A program made the position numbers and the translations under genes. DNA of 64,000 bases from Thelonectria olida (Eukaryota > Ascomycota > Sordariomycetes > Hypocreales > Nectriaceae). The stretch spans positions 682,001 through 746,000 of the forward strand of contig JAGPYM010000005.1 of assembly GCA_020736575.1 (NCBI GenBank), given 5' to 3'. Position 1 is the first letter of the stretch; each line of letters begins with the position of its first letter. Below are positions 53,534 to 64,000 of this stretch, piece by piece. The notes beneath the pieces are model-generated. The model was not told the DNA's origin. It saw nothing but the letters and a program-made list of their open reading frames with translations, and searched no databases.

Positions 53534-55210
53534 GGATGACGACGAGGGAAGCCAGTGGAATCTATGACGCGAATGAGAAGCACGACAGATGAAACTGTTG
53601 ATAAGAGATGGAGTGTAGGTATTGTGGTCCATGGCAGGTTTTTTTTTTAGGCGAGTTGGTTTGATTGGGAGAAGATGAGGAGCTTTCGAGAGCATGGGTG
53701 TATAACAGGCAGCAAATCCACCTGGATGTTGGACAAGACACAAGATGGACACAAATTGGGGCACTGTCAGTGGCTGAAAGGTTCAAGAGACCAAGAGGAG
53801 TTGCAAATTATAGAGTAATGTCTTCGGTGAGAACCCACATGGCCCCGGAGCCTCATCGGTCAACAAAAACAAAGTCAGAGTCAGAGTCAGAGGCGGTAGA
53901 GGCGAAAAAGCCTGGTGGCATCGAACAAAGCTCCACTCGATAATTCTCCGAGATAGGCGTCATCGGCGAAACTTTGTTTGTATGTGCATTCATGCGCAGT
54001 GAGAGGTAGCAAACTACTACGTAGTGGTAGGTACGTAACAAACGGTTCGGGAACTTGACGAGAACCCCCAGAAAAAACCTTCTTCTGGGCTTTGCGAGCT
54101 TTGCGGCTGAGAAATCGAAGTCAAGTGGAAGAAGTCGTGGCATGGCGTGTGAGCGGACAAACTCATTCCCGACAACAAAAACGAACCACACCCTTCTTTC
54201 AAGCTACTCCTGCATTTGTACTTTGTCTTCGTGCTGTACATGAGGGAGCTAGCCCTTGGCGCGGATAAAGCCAAGGTCAAAAGTCAGCTGAGTTCAGGTA
54301 CAGGAAAATGATACATTGATCCGCATGGGAGGAATGGAAGAATGGATGATGTGCGAGCATTCGTATGCGCTTATATGCGCCTTTAGCCGTCGAGAGAAAA
54401 CAAGCAACGACAACAGCACCGGGTCAAGGCCAAGGCCAAGGTCAAGGTCAAGGATTCAACTTGGGTCTTGTGGTGTGGATGATGTATCTGCCGAAAACCG
54501 GCGGACCGGATGGATTTGCAGCATTCGCACGTTTAACAAGGACGTCGCATCTTTGGTCGTTCGTTTCGTCGTCGTACTGCAGCTGTTTGTGCCTCATCAC
54601 CGCCTCCGATTCGTATGTGATTCGTATGTACAGCTTTCGATAAATACGGTGGGAGTATTCGTAAGGCGGGGGGGCGTGGAAGCGCAGCAGAGGCGTGGAC
54701 CCAAGAAGAGGTTTACGGAGCAGTTATGAGGAACGTGCAGGATCAAGGTCATGAAGATGCAGCAACGCCAACACGGGCCGGGGTGGGCCAACACACCTCA
54801 TCCCACTTCTCTGGCTGGCGGATGGTGCCGACGGTTTCTCAGTCCTTTGATGAAGGGCAGAATGGGATATCATGCGGTGGGCTGGTCTGATGTCTATTTT
54901 GTCTTTGTTTTCAAGGCCGGGACGGGAATGGCCTGGATTTTGGGGTAATTGGGAGTATTTGTCGGTAGAGGAACACGGGAATCGCACATCGATAGTCGAT
55001 TTCTTGGGAAGCAGGGGATGCAGTTTGGAGGATGATTGATGATCGATGGGCGGCATCACGTGAGTGGGCCTGTCTTGTCTGTCACCGTAGCATCAGCCAC
55101 ATCATGCGCCACAACAACACCCAAGCTGCCAAGATGTGCACAACTACACATCAGGCACAAAGCAAAAGCCGTCATCATCTGAGGTATCTCGTAACGATCC
55201 TAGTGCCAGC
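53534..55210. other. Intergenic between creC and APC3
   Basis: About 1.7 kb with no supported gene. It contains a short GTCAGA repeat (about 53873-53891) and the hexamer repeat listed separately. The region immediately before APC3 has no strong promoter feature that I can identify. Confidence 0.5.
54425..54454 (+). repeat. Five tandem CAAGGN hexamers
   Basis: CAAGGC, CAAGGC, CAAGGT, CAAGGT, CAAGGA in a row. In one reading frame this gives a Gly-Gln repeat in a spurious ORF, but no gene is supported here. Confidence 0.85.
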
Positions 55211-57550
55211 ATGGAGGCTCAACTACAGCTGGTGCACTACTATCTCGACAACGAACTCAACGAAAACGCCCTCTTCATCACTGAACGCTTACACGCCTCA
55301 AACCCAAAGGACCACACTTGGTCCCATCTCAGAGCCCTCGCCTGCTTGAGGCTCGGTAGGCATGCGCTCGCTGCCGAGTTTAGTCACAATGCGGCGACCA
55401 ACGGCCAGCACCTCGGTTGCGCGTATGTGTATGCTCAGGCGTGCCTAAAGCTGAAGAATTACACCGAAGGAATCGACGTGTTGACTCGAAAACAATTTGG
55501 TAGGCTCTCTGCGGTCAGCCAAGGTGAATGAATCATCTGATATCGTGCAGGCCATCAACAATCCGCATCAGCCAGATTTTCCCCGGACTCTTCCGTAGTG
55601 AATCGCGTCCTTGGTCAATTACACAGAGCAAACGGCGACAACAAAGCCGCGGCTGCCTGTTTCGTTGCGGCCCTACAAGAGAACCCCTTCATGTGGGATG
55701 CCTTTACTGAGCTATGTGATACTGGTAAATAATTTCACATGTGATGCAGCCACTTCGCCTCGACTTACCAAAGAGCTCCAGGGGTCAAACTATCGGTTCC
55801 CAACATTTTCAAGCTTCGAGAAGAGAAATCAATCAAAGGCAAGATTGGCAGGTTGCCTCTAGTTGACTTGGACAGTCCTGATCTTACGCCAACGCGTAAC
55901 TCAAACCGGCAACGCAAGCCGCTCAAGCCAGCCTCTCCACACACCTCCCAGTCTCAATCTCAAACCCACTCCTCGGTTGATGAGCAGGATCTTGATGCCA
56001 AAATTACACCAAACGACACGGTAAAATCGGCTCAGAGTCCAAACGTGAAGTCGACCAAGAAACGCCCGCAATCCGGATCCAGTGCCGTCTCGGCGGCTCC
56101 ATCGGAACCGGCTGCACCGACCGGGTCAACCAGAGGCTCCAGAGCTCGTGCTGCACCACGAAGAAGCGCTCGATTGATGCAAAGAGCCTCAATTAGCGCA
56201 ACCAATTCTGTCTCTGATAACTCAAATAAGGAAAATGTCAAACACCTGGCGAAGCCAAAGAAGCCAATCGACCAAAAAGAAAGCAAGACGCCTTCAACAA
56301 AGCAAGAACAAGAAAGCGATACCCAGCTCCCTGCTTCGTTGACGGAAGAACCTTTGAGTAAAGAGGCAAGCGAATCAAAATGTGATATCAAAGAATCCGA
56401 CACCATCAATTCTGTGCTACCAACTCCCGAGAAACTCTCGTCTCTCATCGGGCTGGTTCGCAAGATAGGAATTGGGTATTACCATCTCAGTCGTTTCCAA
56501 CCCAAGATATGCCTAGAAGTATTTGCGTCCCTTCCCGCAGAACAACAATCAACCCCTTGGGTTCTCTCCAAGACAGGCAAAGCCCATTATGAGCTCATGT
56601 CCTACCAGGAAGCCAAGACAACATTTCAAGCACTTCGGAAACTCGCGCCCACATGGACTGAGGATCTTGAGGTGTACTCCAACGTTCTGTGGCACCTGAA
56701 GCAAGACGTCGAGTTAGCATTTCTGGCACATGAACTTTGTGAAAGTCAATACCTGTCACCACAGGCCTGGTGTGCGATGGGCAATTCATTCTCTGCCCGG
56801 AAGTCTCGTCAAGAAGCCATGAAGGCGTTCCGCCGCGCCTGCCAGCTCTCACCTCCAGTCGCACAGTCGTTCTCTTTACTCGGCCACGAGCTTGCAGAAA
56901 CGGAAGACTACCCCGGAGCAGTCACAGCCTTTCGACAAGCATTGCAGGTTGATGCTCGCCACTATCCAGCCTGGGTCGGCTTGGGGCGCGTGAAGGAGAA
57001 GCTTGGAGAGAAAGAACAGGCTCTGGAGTACTACTTGAGAGCAGAAAAGGTCAATTCAAGCAACGCAGTCTTGATGACGTATATTGCAAGGGTGAGTGGA
57101 TAGCTCGACCAAGAGCCGTGGAGAGAAACGCTTGGTGACTAATGCAACCTAGGTCCTTGAAACCACTGGTAAACATGGGTTGGCTTTGGGGTATCTGCGT
57201 CGCGGCCTCGGAGTCAACCCGCCGAACAACATTCTCTGCTTAATCAGGATGCAGACAGCAAGCATCTTTCTTCGGATGGGCCAGCCAGCGGAGGCATTGA
57301 AACATTTGCACTGGGTCGAAAAATGCGTGCCAGATGAAGCTCAGGTCCACCTGATGCTTGGACGAGCATACGCCATGCTAGGAGAGGACAAGAGGAGTGT
57401 TGCCCTAAAGAGCTACACCATTGCGCTGAGTCTAGCTCCTTGGGTAAGTCGGAGAATTTGCCTGAGACCATTCCAAGTTTTGATGCTAACTCATTGGGGT
57501 AGAGCGAGGATATCAAACTTGCTATATCGGATCTCGAAGATAGTTCATAG
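55211..57550 (+). CDS. CDC27: Anaphase-promoting complex subunit 3 (Cdc27/BimA/Nuc2)
   Basis: Five exons: 55211-55499, 55551-55724, 55782-57091, 57153-57443 and 57503-57550. They close to 703 residues with introns of 51-61 nt. The N-terminal APC3 dimerisation TPRs include VHYYLDNELNENALFITERL, LGCAYVYAQACLKLKNYTEG and then NRVLGQLHRANGDNKAAAAC and ALQENPFMWDAFTELCDTG. After VPNIFKLREEKS comes a Lys/Ser/Pro-rich disordered linker with SRARAAPRRSARLMQ. The C-terminal TPR superhelix includes WCAMGNSFSARKSRQEAMKA, HELAETEDYPGAVTAFRQAL and YPAWVGLGRVKEKLGEKEQA, ending LAISDLEDSS. APC3 receives the IR tails of Cdc20/Cdh1 and APC10 in the APC/C ubiquitin ligase. ATG 55211 has a good context, but a short upstream coding exon is not excluded because orthologs often have a few more N-terminal residues. 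Confidence 0.9.
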
Positions 57551-60500
57551 GGATTACAGAGTAATAAGAATTGGCGTTGGAGGTGAACATGGTGATAGAG
57601 CTTCGATAGAAGGGCATCTTGTGGATGGCACGATTCTAGAAGTCAGTTCTACCTTTCCATCATTGCCTCTCCTTCGTAAAATACAACCTTTGTAAGTGAG
57701 GTACCCAAACAAGAGTCAAGCCAGGAGCAAGGAGATTGAGGAAACAGAGCTAGTCAGTACGTCGTCCCCATCCGCTCATCGTACATGGACGCTCAGTGAC
57801 CCCACGCGCGGACGCTGCCGACAAATGTCATGCAAAGCGGGATGCATCATGTGGTTCTGGCTCGCCTGATGAAGGTCCCGACTTGGACATACGGGCAGGG
57901 GTGGAGACAAGGGTAAAGGCAGTGTGTTACAGTCCAGCAGGACACCGCCGGCAAAAGCTCAGCGAAAACTCGGGAGTGAGACAGGATGGGCAATTAGTCA
58001 GTCAGGTAGAATGTCAGCTGGTCAAGGAATGGAATGGTACTGAAAATACGTACTGCCCTGATGTGTTCCAACTTCCTGGTCTGCTCTCGGAACAAGCTTC
58101 ATATGCATGGGCAATCAGGCTGGACTGCCATGGATTCCCTGGGCATCAAAATCCGATGTCAGGCATGGATGGACAGTCAGGGACCCTGATTTCCCTCACT
58201 AGTGCTTCTGGCTAAAGCAGCTTCCATTTGTCTCTGCATCTTCATTGTCCACAGAGGCCTCTGTGTTCTGTAATGGAATCCACAGAGCGAGCTAGGAGCT
58301 TGATAAGATTCGGACCTCTTCTTCGTCTGCCGAATCCATTACCCGTTGCATTGGCCAAATGGAGCCGCAGCCGCCATCAAACCCACCGAGAGCACGGCGA
58401 CGGTGGATCAGGAATGCAGCTAACGGAGCTCTGACAGGGCTGAGACGCTGCTTCACCGACGCAACGGGACCCATCAGTCTTGGCCCATCTTGGGTTATCT
58501 CGGTAGAAGACCATCTAAGGGCCGAGAAGGGCGGGACGAGGCATATAAAAAATTCAATCACCGAAGGCGGACATCGAAATGTCGTTCAAAAAGCTCCGGT
58601 GAAACGCAGTCCAACGCCCGCGCACGTCGTATGAAACAGTAGACAAAGAGCTTTTGCTGTAAAGAACCGAACCGCCGTTGTGACTCCGGGCCATGGCCGA
58701 GAGAAATCCCGGCCCGGACGAGAACGCGTGCGGCGGCAAGCGAATAAGCCCGTCGTACCATGTGTTGATGCACCGTATATTACGTTGGCGCACGTCGGTG
58801 TCCGAGCCAATATTTGCGAAGGATGGTTGAACTATCGTCTGCACACCCGCCTGCGGCTCAAAGAAGACTTTGTGGCGAGCCACCGGCCATGCAGAATCGA
58901 GGCACCCGGTCTTTGGCTGATGCGACGGGAATAACGCGCTTCCAGAGATCTTGGCGCGCGTGCGGCCACACAGTTTCAACTGATGAATCGTGGGCGGATA
59001 TTCTTACATGACCATTGACTCCACGAAGAGTATCCGTATTTGCTGCATGTAGGAAGAAAATGATGTTTGTAGTCGAAGTAATAGTAGCTCGGGGTTCTGA
59101 GATGATTCATACAGCCACCCGAGCCTTGGATTTTTCTCGTTTCGGCGGAACACTGACTTGCGCGATATCTAACCTATGCGTGATAGGGTTAGTCCCAAAT
59201 CGCATCATCAGTGATTAAATTGGAAGTCGACCAAGAGTAAATATGTAGGTTGGCTGGTGTTTGTCGCTACTTCGGTGCAATCTTTCCTGCGAAACCGGCG
59301 TTCGCTTGGCTAAGCTCATAATTTTGAACTGTCAAATTGACTCCTGCTGAAGCTCGAGATGGGTGGTCCCAAGAAACATAGGGCAATCAAGGACCATTCG
59401 CTGTTGTCCGAGTTCGCCTTGTCGGTCTTTGATCGGGCGAGAACGAAAATCCCATGCAGCATGTACGTTACGAGGTACCATGTATCCGTACATCTGCTTT
59501 GCCAATTGTCGGTCGTTACGAAGTCTGACCTAGCCCAAAATTTTCCTTTAAGCTGGCTCGCGCCACCTGTTCGACCTCTTCGATTTGCCCGGCTAAACTA
59601 CATTCCCTGGACCCTGGTTCCTAGCTTGCTGGCGGCAGGGCATGGCACAAGAAAATGTGTGGCAAGGTGGTCCAGCCGGTCCATTCCTCTCATCAGGGTC
59701 CGGAGGAATAAGTGAAATCGAGAAAGACTCCAGGTCCAGGTCTGGTTCCATCTCAGCCCAGTCCAGGGGTTTCGCAACCTGCTGACCTTGGCTTGACCTT
59801 TGCTGATGCCCGCTGATAGGACGGCATGCAGTTCGCTTGTGAGGAGTGTGCGTGAGCTGTCTGGGATAGAAGGGGTGTGTGAATTGGTCCCTTGGGACAG
59901 CGGTTGGCGATTGTATGCAGTTATGGTGCTGCCGCTGCAATGATGATCCCGTGTTCAAGGAGCGTATGCAGCTCAATAAACATGAAGCATTGTCGCAAGC
60001 AGTGGCTAGCCAAGACAATCGCCTGTATATTCTGCACGCTCTCATGCTCGGCTGACCCGAGCGAAGATGACGGGTCACATCATCTGTCAAAGAGGCGTAG
60101 GCATGGCTGTGTGTCTCTGTCTAATAGCCGCTACCGTTGGAACTTGCCAGTCTGGGAGCTGTTGTATGGGCCACCTGTCTGAGCACATGGCATGGTCTAA
60201 CAATAGCCCCAAGTTATCCCACCTGTGCAACATGACCTATCTGTATGTCAAAAACACATCTAAAACCACATTGGCGGCGGCGGCGGATGAGCGGGTTCCC
60301 GAGATAAGGAGGTTGTTGACCTAAATTATCAAATAGGCTTCTGGCAGGGGCAAGCCTCGCCAGGCAGCAAGGGCCAACTCGGTGCCGAGCGCGACGAATG
60401 GGGGGGAAGCTATCGTGAGGTTTGTGGACGGGGTGGCAGTATTCGCTATCAGACACGGTGGATGCTTCGGTGTGCGCCCAACAGGATGTCGAGAAAGCCC

Positions 60501-63041
60501 TCACACAAAGACAACATTCTCTGGCGGTGTTGCGCCCGCCGATGGCCCACGAGCGAGTCCCTCAGGAGGAGGGGCCGCTAATGATAGTGGACACCGATAC
60601 GGGGCGCCTTTATCTTTCCTCTCATCGTTGCGATCGTTTGGCGTGGACCTGAGAAACGTGGGTACTTCGCGAGTTGTCTTGCGGCGTGCTCTACCCTGTC
60701 TTGTCTGTCATTTCTTGTTTCTGATATTCGTGTGCCTGCGTGTGCGTTTTCATGCCTTGGTAGGTGCGTGCTTGTAGTACTTGCGGAGTGTGCATGGCGA
60801 CGTGGGGGTTATTTCGGTGAGTTGTGTTCGTACAAACACACCGGCAGCGTCTGGATAGGAGCGACGAATATCCCAGATCTCAACGATCCGCCCCTATTTT
60901 TCTCATTGCCCTTCCCGTTCTTCTCGCTCGTGATGGAAGGGGAATGACGGCCTGTCCCAACACTGACATGGCATCTAGTTAGTGATGCTCAAAGTCTCAT
61001 GGTAAAGATTGATTTAGGGTCGAAGAATCAGTCTGTGCCCGGGCCAAGTAGAATCATACAGATCCAGAGGCAATTCGAGATTTGTTTGTCGGAAGTAGCC
61101 CTCCGATGCCTCTGCCTCCCCCTGCACCCTTCAGTGGGCTTCCACGACGTCTTTCGTGCCACACCCGCCTGCATGATGTTTGACTGGCATGGGCTGGCAG
61201 AAGGGAAAAGCTTCCATCGGGCTTCGATAGCACGATTCGTGGCCCTGTGCGCTGTGCCCTGTCCAGCCACAAGCCATAGCCCGGCGTCTCCGCCCCACCA
61301 CCACAAGGACACCCTGGGCCTGGTTGCGTTGCGACATGCTGCTGGCAGGAGTTCTGTGTCCCTCATGTACGTCCAGGTTCTCGCTTGGATGAGTTTCCCA
61401 AGTCCATCAGCTGGGATGGATGGATTGCTTATTTGAACCAGCGGTCTGCGGCGCTCTCAACACATCTTCCGTCTGATTTCTGCAGAGCCTCGTTCTGCGG
61501 AGGATGAAGAGGAACACTGATGCAGTTCACAAGCAACCGCTACGTCGACGACGGGTGTGTCCTTCCGATGAGGTCTGCTAGGTCCCTCCCGGCTTTGGCG
61601 TCTCGTAGCACCGACGAAAAGCTACTGTAAACTGGCAAACTTGGCAAAAAGTCGAAAGCTCCGCCTCAGAGACGCAAGAACTCCCGCCCGTTCGGTTGAT
61701 CTTCGCTACTTGGGGCAACGCGGATTCTCCGTTTTGATGGTAGCCGTTCGGCATCCGTTTGTCGGTGGAGAATTGAATCACCAACTGAGTCGTTGATTGT
61801 AGCCGGCCGTCCGGCAGCCAAAGTACCGAGTTGCTCCGTTTCCCTGGCACGGATGATGCCATGGGCTCCGTCCCTGTCCAGGTACGTACAAGACCACGCG
61901 GGCCATGTACGAAAAAGGCACGTAGCCGCGGTTGACAGCAACAGGCAATGGACTGCCGGGTGGTATTCTTCTTCGGATGACCATGTCCATGATGGTCATG
62001 ATTCCACGAATGTCGATCTGTTTTCGCAGTCGAGTGACCGAAAGGGATTGGGGGATGCTGGCATCGTATGGACGGGAATAATAAGAAATAAGGCAATGGA
62101 TGGGCTGTGAGGTGAGAGAGAGATTGTGTGCCGCAGTGCGTCTGTGGTGCAGGAAAGAGGGCGTGTGGTTCGTGGTCAACTTGCACCTTCCGTTTCTCAC
62201 TCCCCCTCCTTTTCAACATTGCCTCATCGTTCAAGCAACGGATGGGCTGAACGGACGCCGTTGCTAGTTTTTGTACGAATGTGGTCATCTTTTCATCTTG
62301 GTCACTGTCAATTTGGTGGTGAAACATGTTGTTTGTCTGTTTAGCAGCACAAATGATGAACCAAGTAGGAAGGTACATGTATTGCTCCTGTGTTGACAGC
62401 CACGGACACATACGGAAAGAGACTGGAGCGTCTCTACCACCGTTTCTAACCCGGCCCCTTCTGGATTTTCGATTCCATTTCGATTTGCAAGCAATCCAAC
62501 CCGTGGAACCCAGCAAAGACTTCTTATCAGTGACAGACCCTCTTTTATATTTTTGTTCCATTCCATCTTCAGGTCCCCATCAGACGGTCCATCTGATTCA
62601 CCATCGGGTCCCACCCTCGCGCCGCCTCTTGATCTCTCCTTTGCCCTCTCCACCTACGCAATGGCTTCTCTAAGGAGACCCTACGGACCCTGCACAATTG
62701 TTTGCATCCTGGCCTTCTCTGATCTCACTTTTCGCCCCACCATGCCATGATCCAGACACCGCACACGCCCGCCTCCCACGCACACCCGCGCCCACCCACG
62801 CCCACTCACACTCGCTCACTCAGAACAGACCCTTAGGATCCCGCCCGCCTCCGCCGTCGCCGACTTTGCGAGTTGGCGACTCAGGCCGTTGTCGTGTCGT
62901 GGGATGCCAATTGTCGACTGCCCCCGAATAAAACCGTCCCGGCCCTCCCCCAAATCTTTTTCTGATCTTCTTGGTCCCTTATTTTGGCTGCTTCTCGGCC
63001 ATCTTCTCTTCCACCATTCTCCTCCCATCTAACCCTTCACA
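57551..63041. other. Long gene-free region upstream of the arrestin gene
   Basis: About 5.5 kb. Many short ORFs, none with recognisable domains or clear coding composition. The longest (minus 61578-62561, 327 codons) is rejected separately. The last 400 bases (62.6-63.0 kb) are C-rich with CCCACGCACACCC-like repeats, as expected for a fungal promoter and 5' leader. The region presumably holds 3' sequences of APC3 and a long control region of the arrestin gene. Confidence 0.55.
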
Positions 63042-64000
63042 ATGCCGTCATTTATTAAGCCCTTCTCGTCAGTGACGGGTCGCAACTCATATAGTCTTTT
63101 TGACATTCGGTAAGCTACAAATCTTCTGGCATTGCCCTATCTCAATTCCTCACCATCAGCGTGCTAATGTCTTTTGCGCACTAGGTTAGATAGCGATTTT
63201 ATCGTCTTTCGAGGGAACGAACATGAATCCTCCGGCCAGCTCCTCAAGGGCGTTCTCGTCCTCTGCTTACAGTCCTCTCTGCGCATGGAAGATGTGCGAC
63301 TTCGATTAATGGGCACTCTACGCCATTCGTATGGCCCCCCTTAATTCCCTCCATAGCTTTTTCACAAAAGATCGCCAAAGAATGTTTCTAACCAGTGTTG
63401 TTCGTGAACAGATGGTCTGACCCGCGAGGAAGTGCCCCGGGCGTTTCCGGTCAAAAAGTCGACAAGACAACCACCATTCTCGAGCATCGATGGGCACCCT
63501 TTGTCGGAACTCATGGCAAGAGCATGACTCTCCCCGCTGGCAACTACGAGTGGCCTTTCGAATTCATGCTCCCTGGCGACACAGCTGAGAGTGTCGAGGG
63601 CATCTCTGAAGCATCCATCACTTACAGACTAAAGGCGACCGTTGGCCGCGGAAAACTAGCATACGACCTACACGCTTACAAGCACCTCCGAATAATCCGA
63701 ACCCTGGAACCCGGTGCCCTGGAATTCTTACACGCAATGAGCGTTGAGAACATCTGGCCCAACAAGGTCGACTACTCGATTATTATCCCCCAGAAGGCCG
63801 TTGTCTTTGGCGGCTCAATAGCGATGGAAATGCGATTTACACCTCTCCTCAAGGCTCTTGAGCTTGGAGACATTACTGCACGACTTATGGAGGTTCGAGA
63901 ATGCTGCATTCAGGGGGCGTCGGGTCTCAGCATCCGAGAACACCGAACAGAGCGCGAAGTTCAGATGTGGAAGTTTGAAGTGACGAGAGAGGAGCACTGG
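63042..64000 (+). CDS. Arrestin-domain protein of the CreD/Rod1 (ART) type, 5' part (3' end outside window)
   Basis: Three exons seen: 63042-63109, 63185-63328 and 63412 to the window end, with introns of 75 and 83 nt; about 266 residues visible. Splicing yields NSYSLFDIR|LDSDFIVFRG and GTLRHS|WSDPRG. Arrestin-N features include LDSDFIVFRGNEHESSGQLL, VLVLCLQSSLRMEDVRLRLM, NYEWPFEFMLPGDTAESVEG and ITYRLKATVGRG. The linker HLRIIRTLEPGALEFLHAMS and VENIWPNKVDYSIIIPQKAV then leads into arrestin-C. This closely resembles A. nidulans CreD, a PPxY-bearing adaptor for the HulA ubiquitin ligase that affects permease turnover and carbon repression. The PPxY motifs would lie beyond the window. Whether it is the CreD ortholog or a paralog cannot be settled here. 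Confidence 0.88.

Noticed and set aside
61578..62561. Minus-strand ORF of 327 codons in the arrestin upstream region
   Set aside because: No recognisable domain, mixed Cys/His/Trp-rich composition unlike real proteins, several overlapping ORFs on both strands in the same interval, and no supporting splice structure. Could be revisited if transcribed.
1..64000. tRNA, 5S rRNA, CRISPR arrays, insertion sequences, operons
   Set aside because: B-box-like words (for example GGTTCGAAT at about 25755) lie inside coding exons and lack a cloverleaf. No regularly spaced direct repeats and no prokaryotic gene organisation were seen. A tRNAscan/Infernal run would be decisive for small RNAs.

Overview
The window is nuclear DNA of a filamentous ascomycete (Pezizomycotina). 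The gene set and style suggest a Sordariomycete, but I cannot name the genus. The evidence is eukaryotic single-gene units, mostly short GT-AG introns of about 50-100 nt with YTNAC-like branch sites, typical filamentous-fungal orthologs (CreC, a copper-fist regulator, a C2H2 plus fungal-specific regulator, APC3/BimA, MED13), and promoters with long pyrimidine-rich tracts. I support 19 protein-coding genes, two of them cut by the window ends, plus two decayed retropepsin-like relics. No rRNA, tRNA, CRISPR array or prokaryotic element was seen.

Layout. 0-5.2 kb: the 3' end of a copper-fist transcription factor, then on the + strand an RS-rich probable splicing-associated protein, the methyltransferase EFM7 and a phytanoyl-CoA-dioxygenase-like enzyme. 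5.2-10.9 kb: a gene-free stretch leading to a five-exon C2H2/fungal-specific transcription factor (10.9-14.1 kb). 15-18 kb: a nitronate monooxygenase converging on an F-box protein. 18.3-21.5 kb: a gene-poor, partly AT-rich island holding two broken retropepsin-like genes on opposite strands. 21.5-29.7 kb: MED13 and ENP2, divergent, then a small single-span membrane protein. 31.7-36.5 kb: a 1273-residue coiled-coil protein converging on mitochondrial ribosomal protein bL33m. 37.7-49.2 kb: alanine aminotransferase, proteasome subunit Rpn7, mRNA cap methyltransferase Abd1 and the mitochondrial Rho GTPase Gem1. 50.9-57.6 kb: CreC (nine exons) and APC3/Cdc27 (five exons). 57.6-63.0 kb: a second long gene-free stretch. 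63.0-64.0 kb: the 5' part of an arrestin-domain gene of the CreD/Rod1 type.

Most genes are housekeeping genes and form no metabolic cluster. Functional links inside the window are nevertheless visible. CreC and the CreD-like arrestin both belong to the ubiquitin circuit around carbon catabolite repression, and Rpn7, the F-box protein and APC3 are other ubiquitin-proteasome components. Abd1, MED13 and the RS-rich protein act in Pol II transcript production. ENP2 and bL33m serve cytosolic and mitochondrial ribosomes, while Gem1 and possibly a long form of alanine aminotransferase are mitochondrial.

The observations I find most worth checking are: an in-frame, acid-free presequence exon 2.1 kb upstream of alanine aminotransferase that would give a mitochondrial isoform; the two retropepsin relics; a GC-AG intron in RPN7; a 5-nt coding first exon in creC; and the unidentified coiled-coil protein with two different short-period repeats. 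I did not find a wholly new multi-gene system. All gene models are by-eye splice reconstructions checked for frame closure, and protein names rest on recognised motifs rather than database searches.
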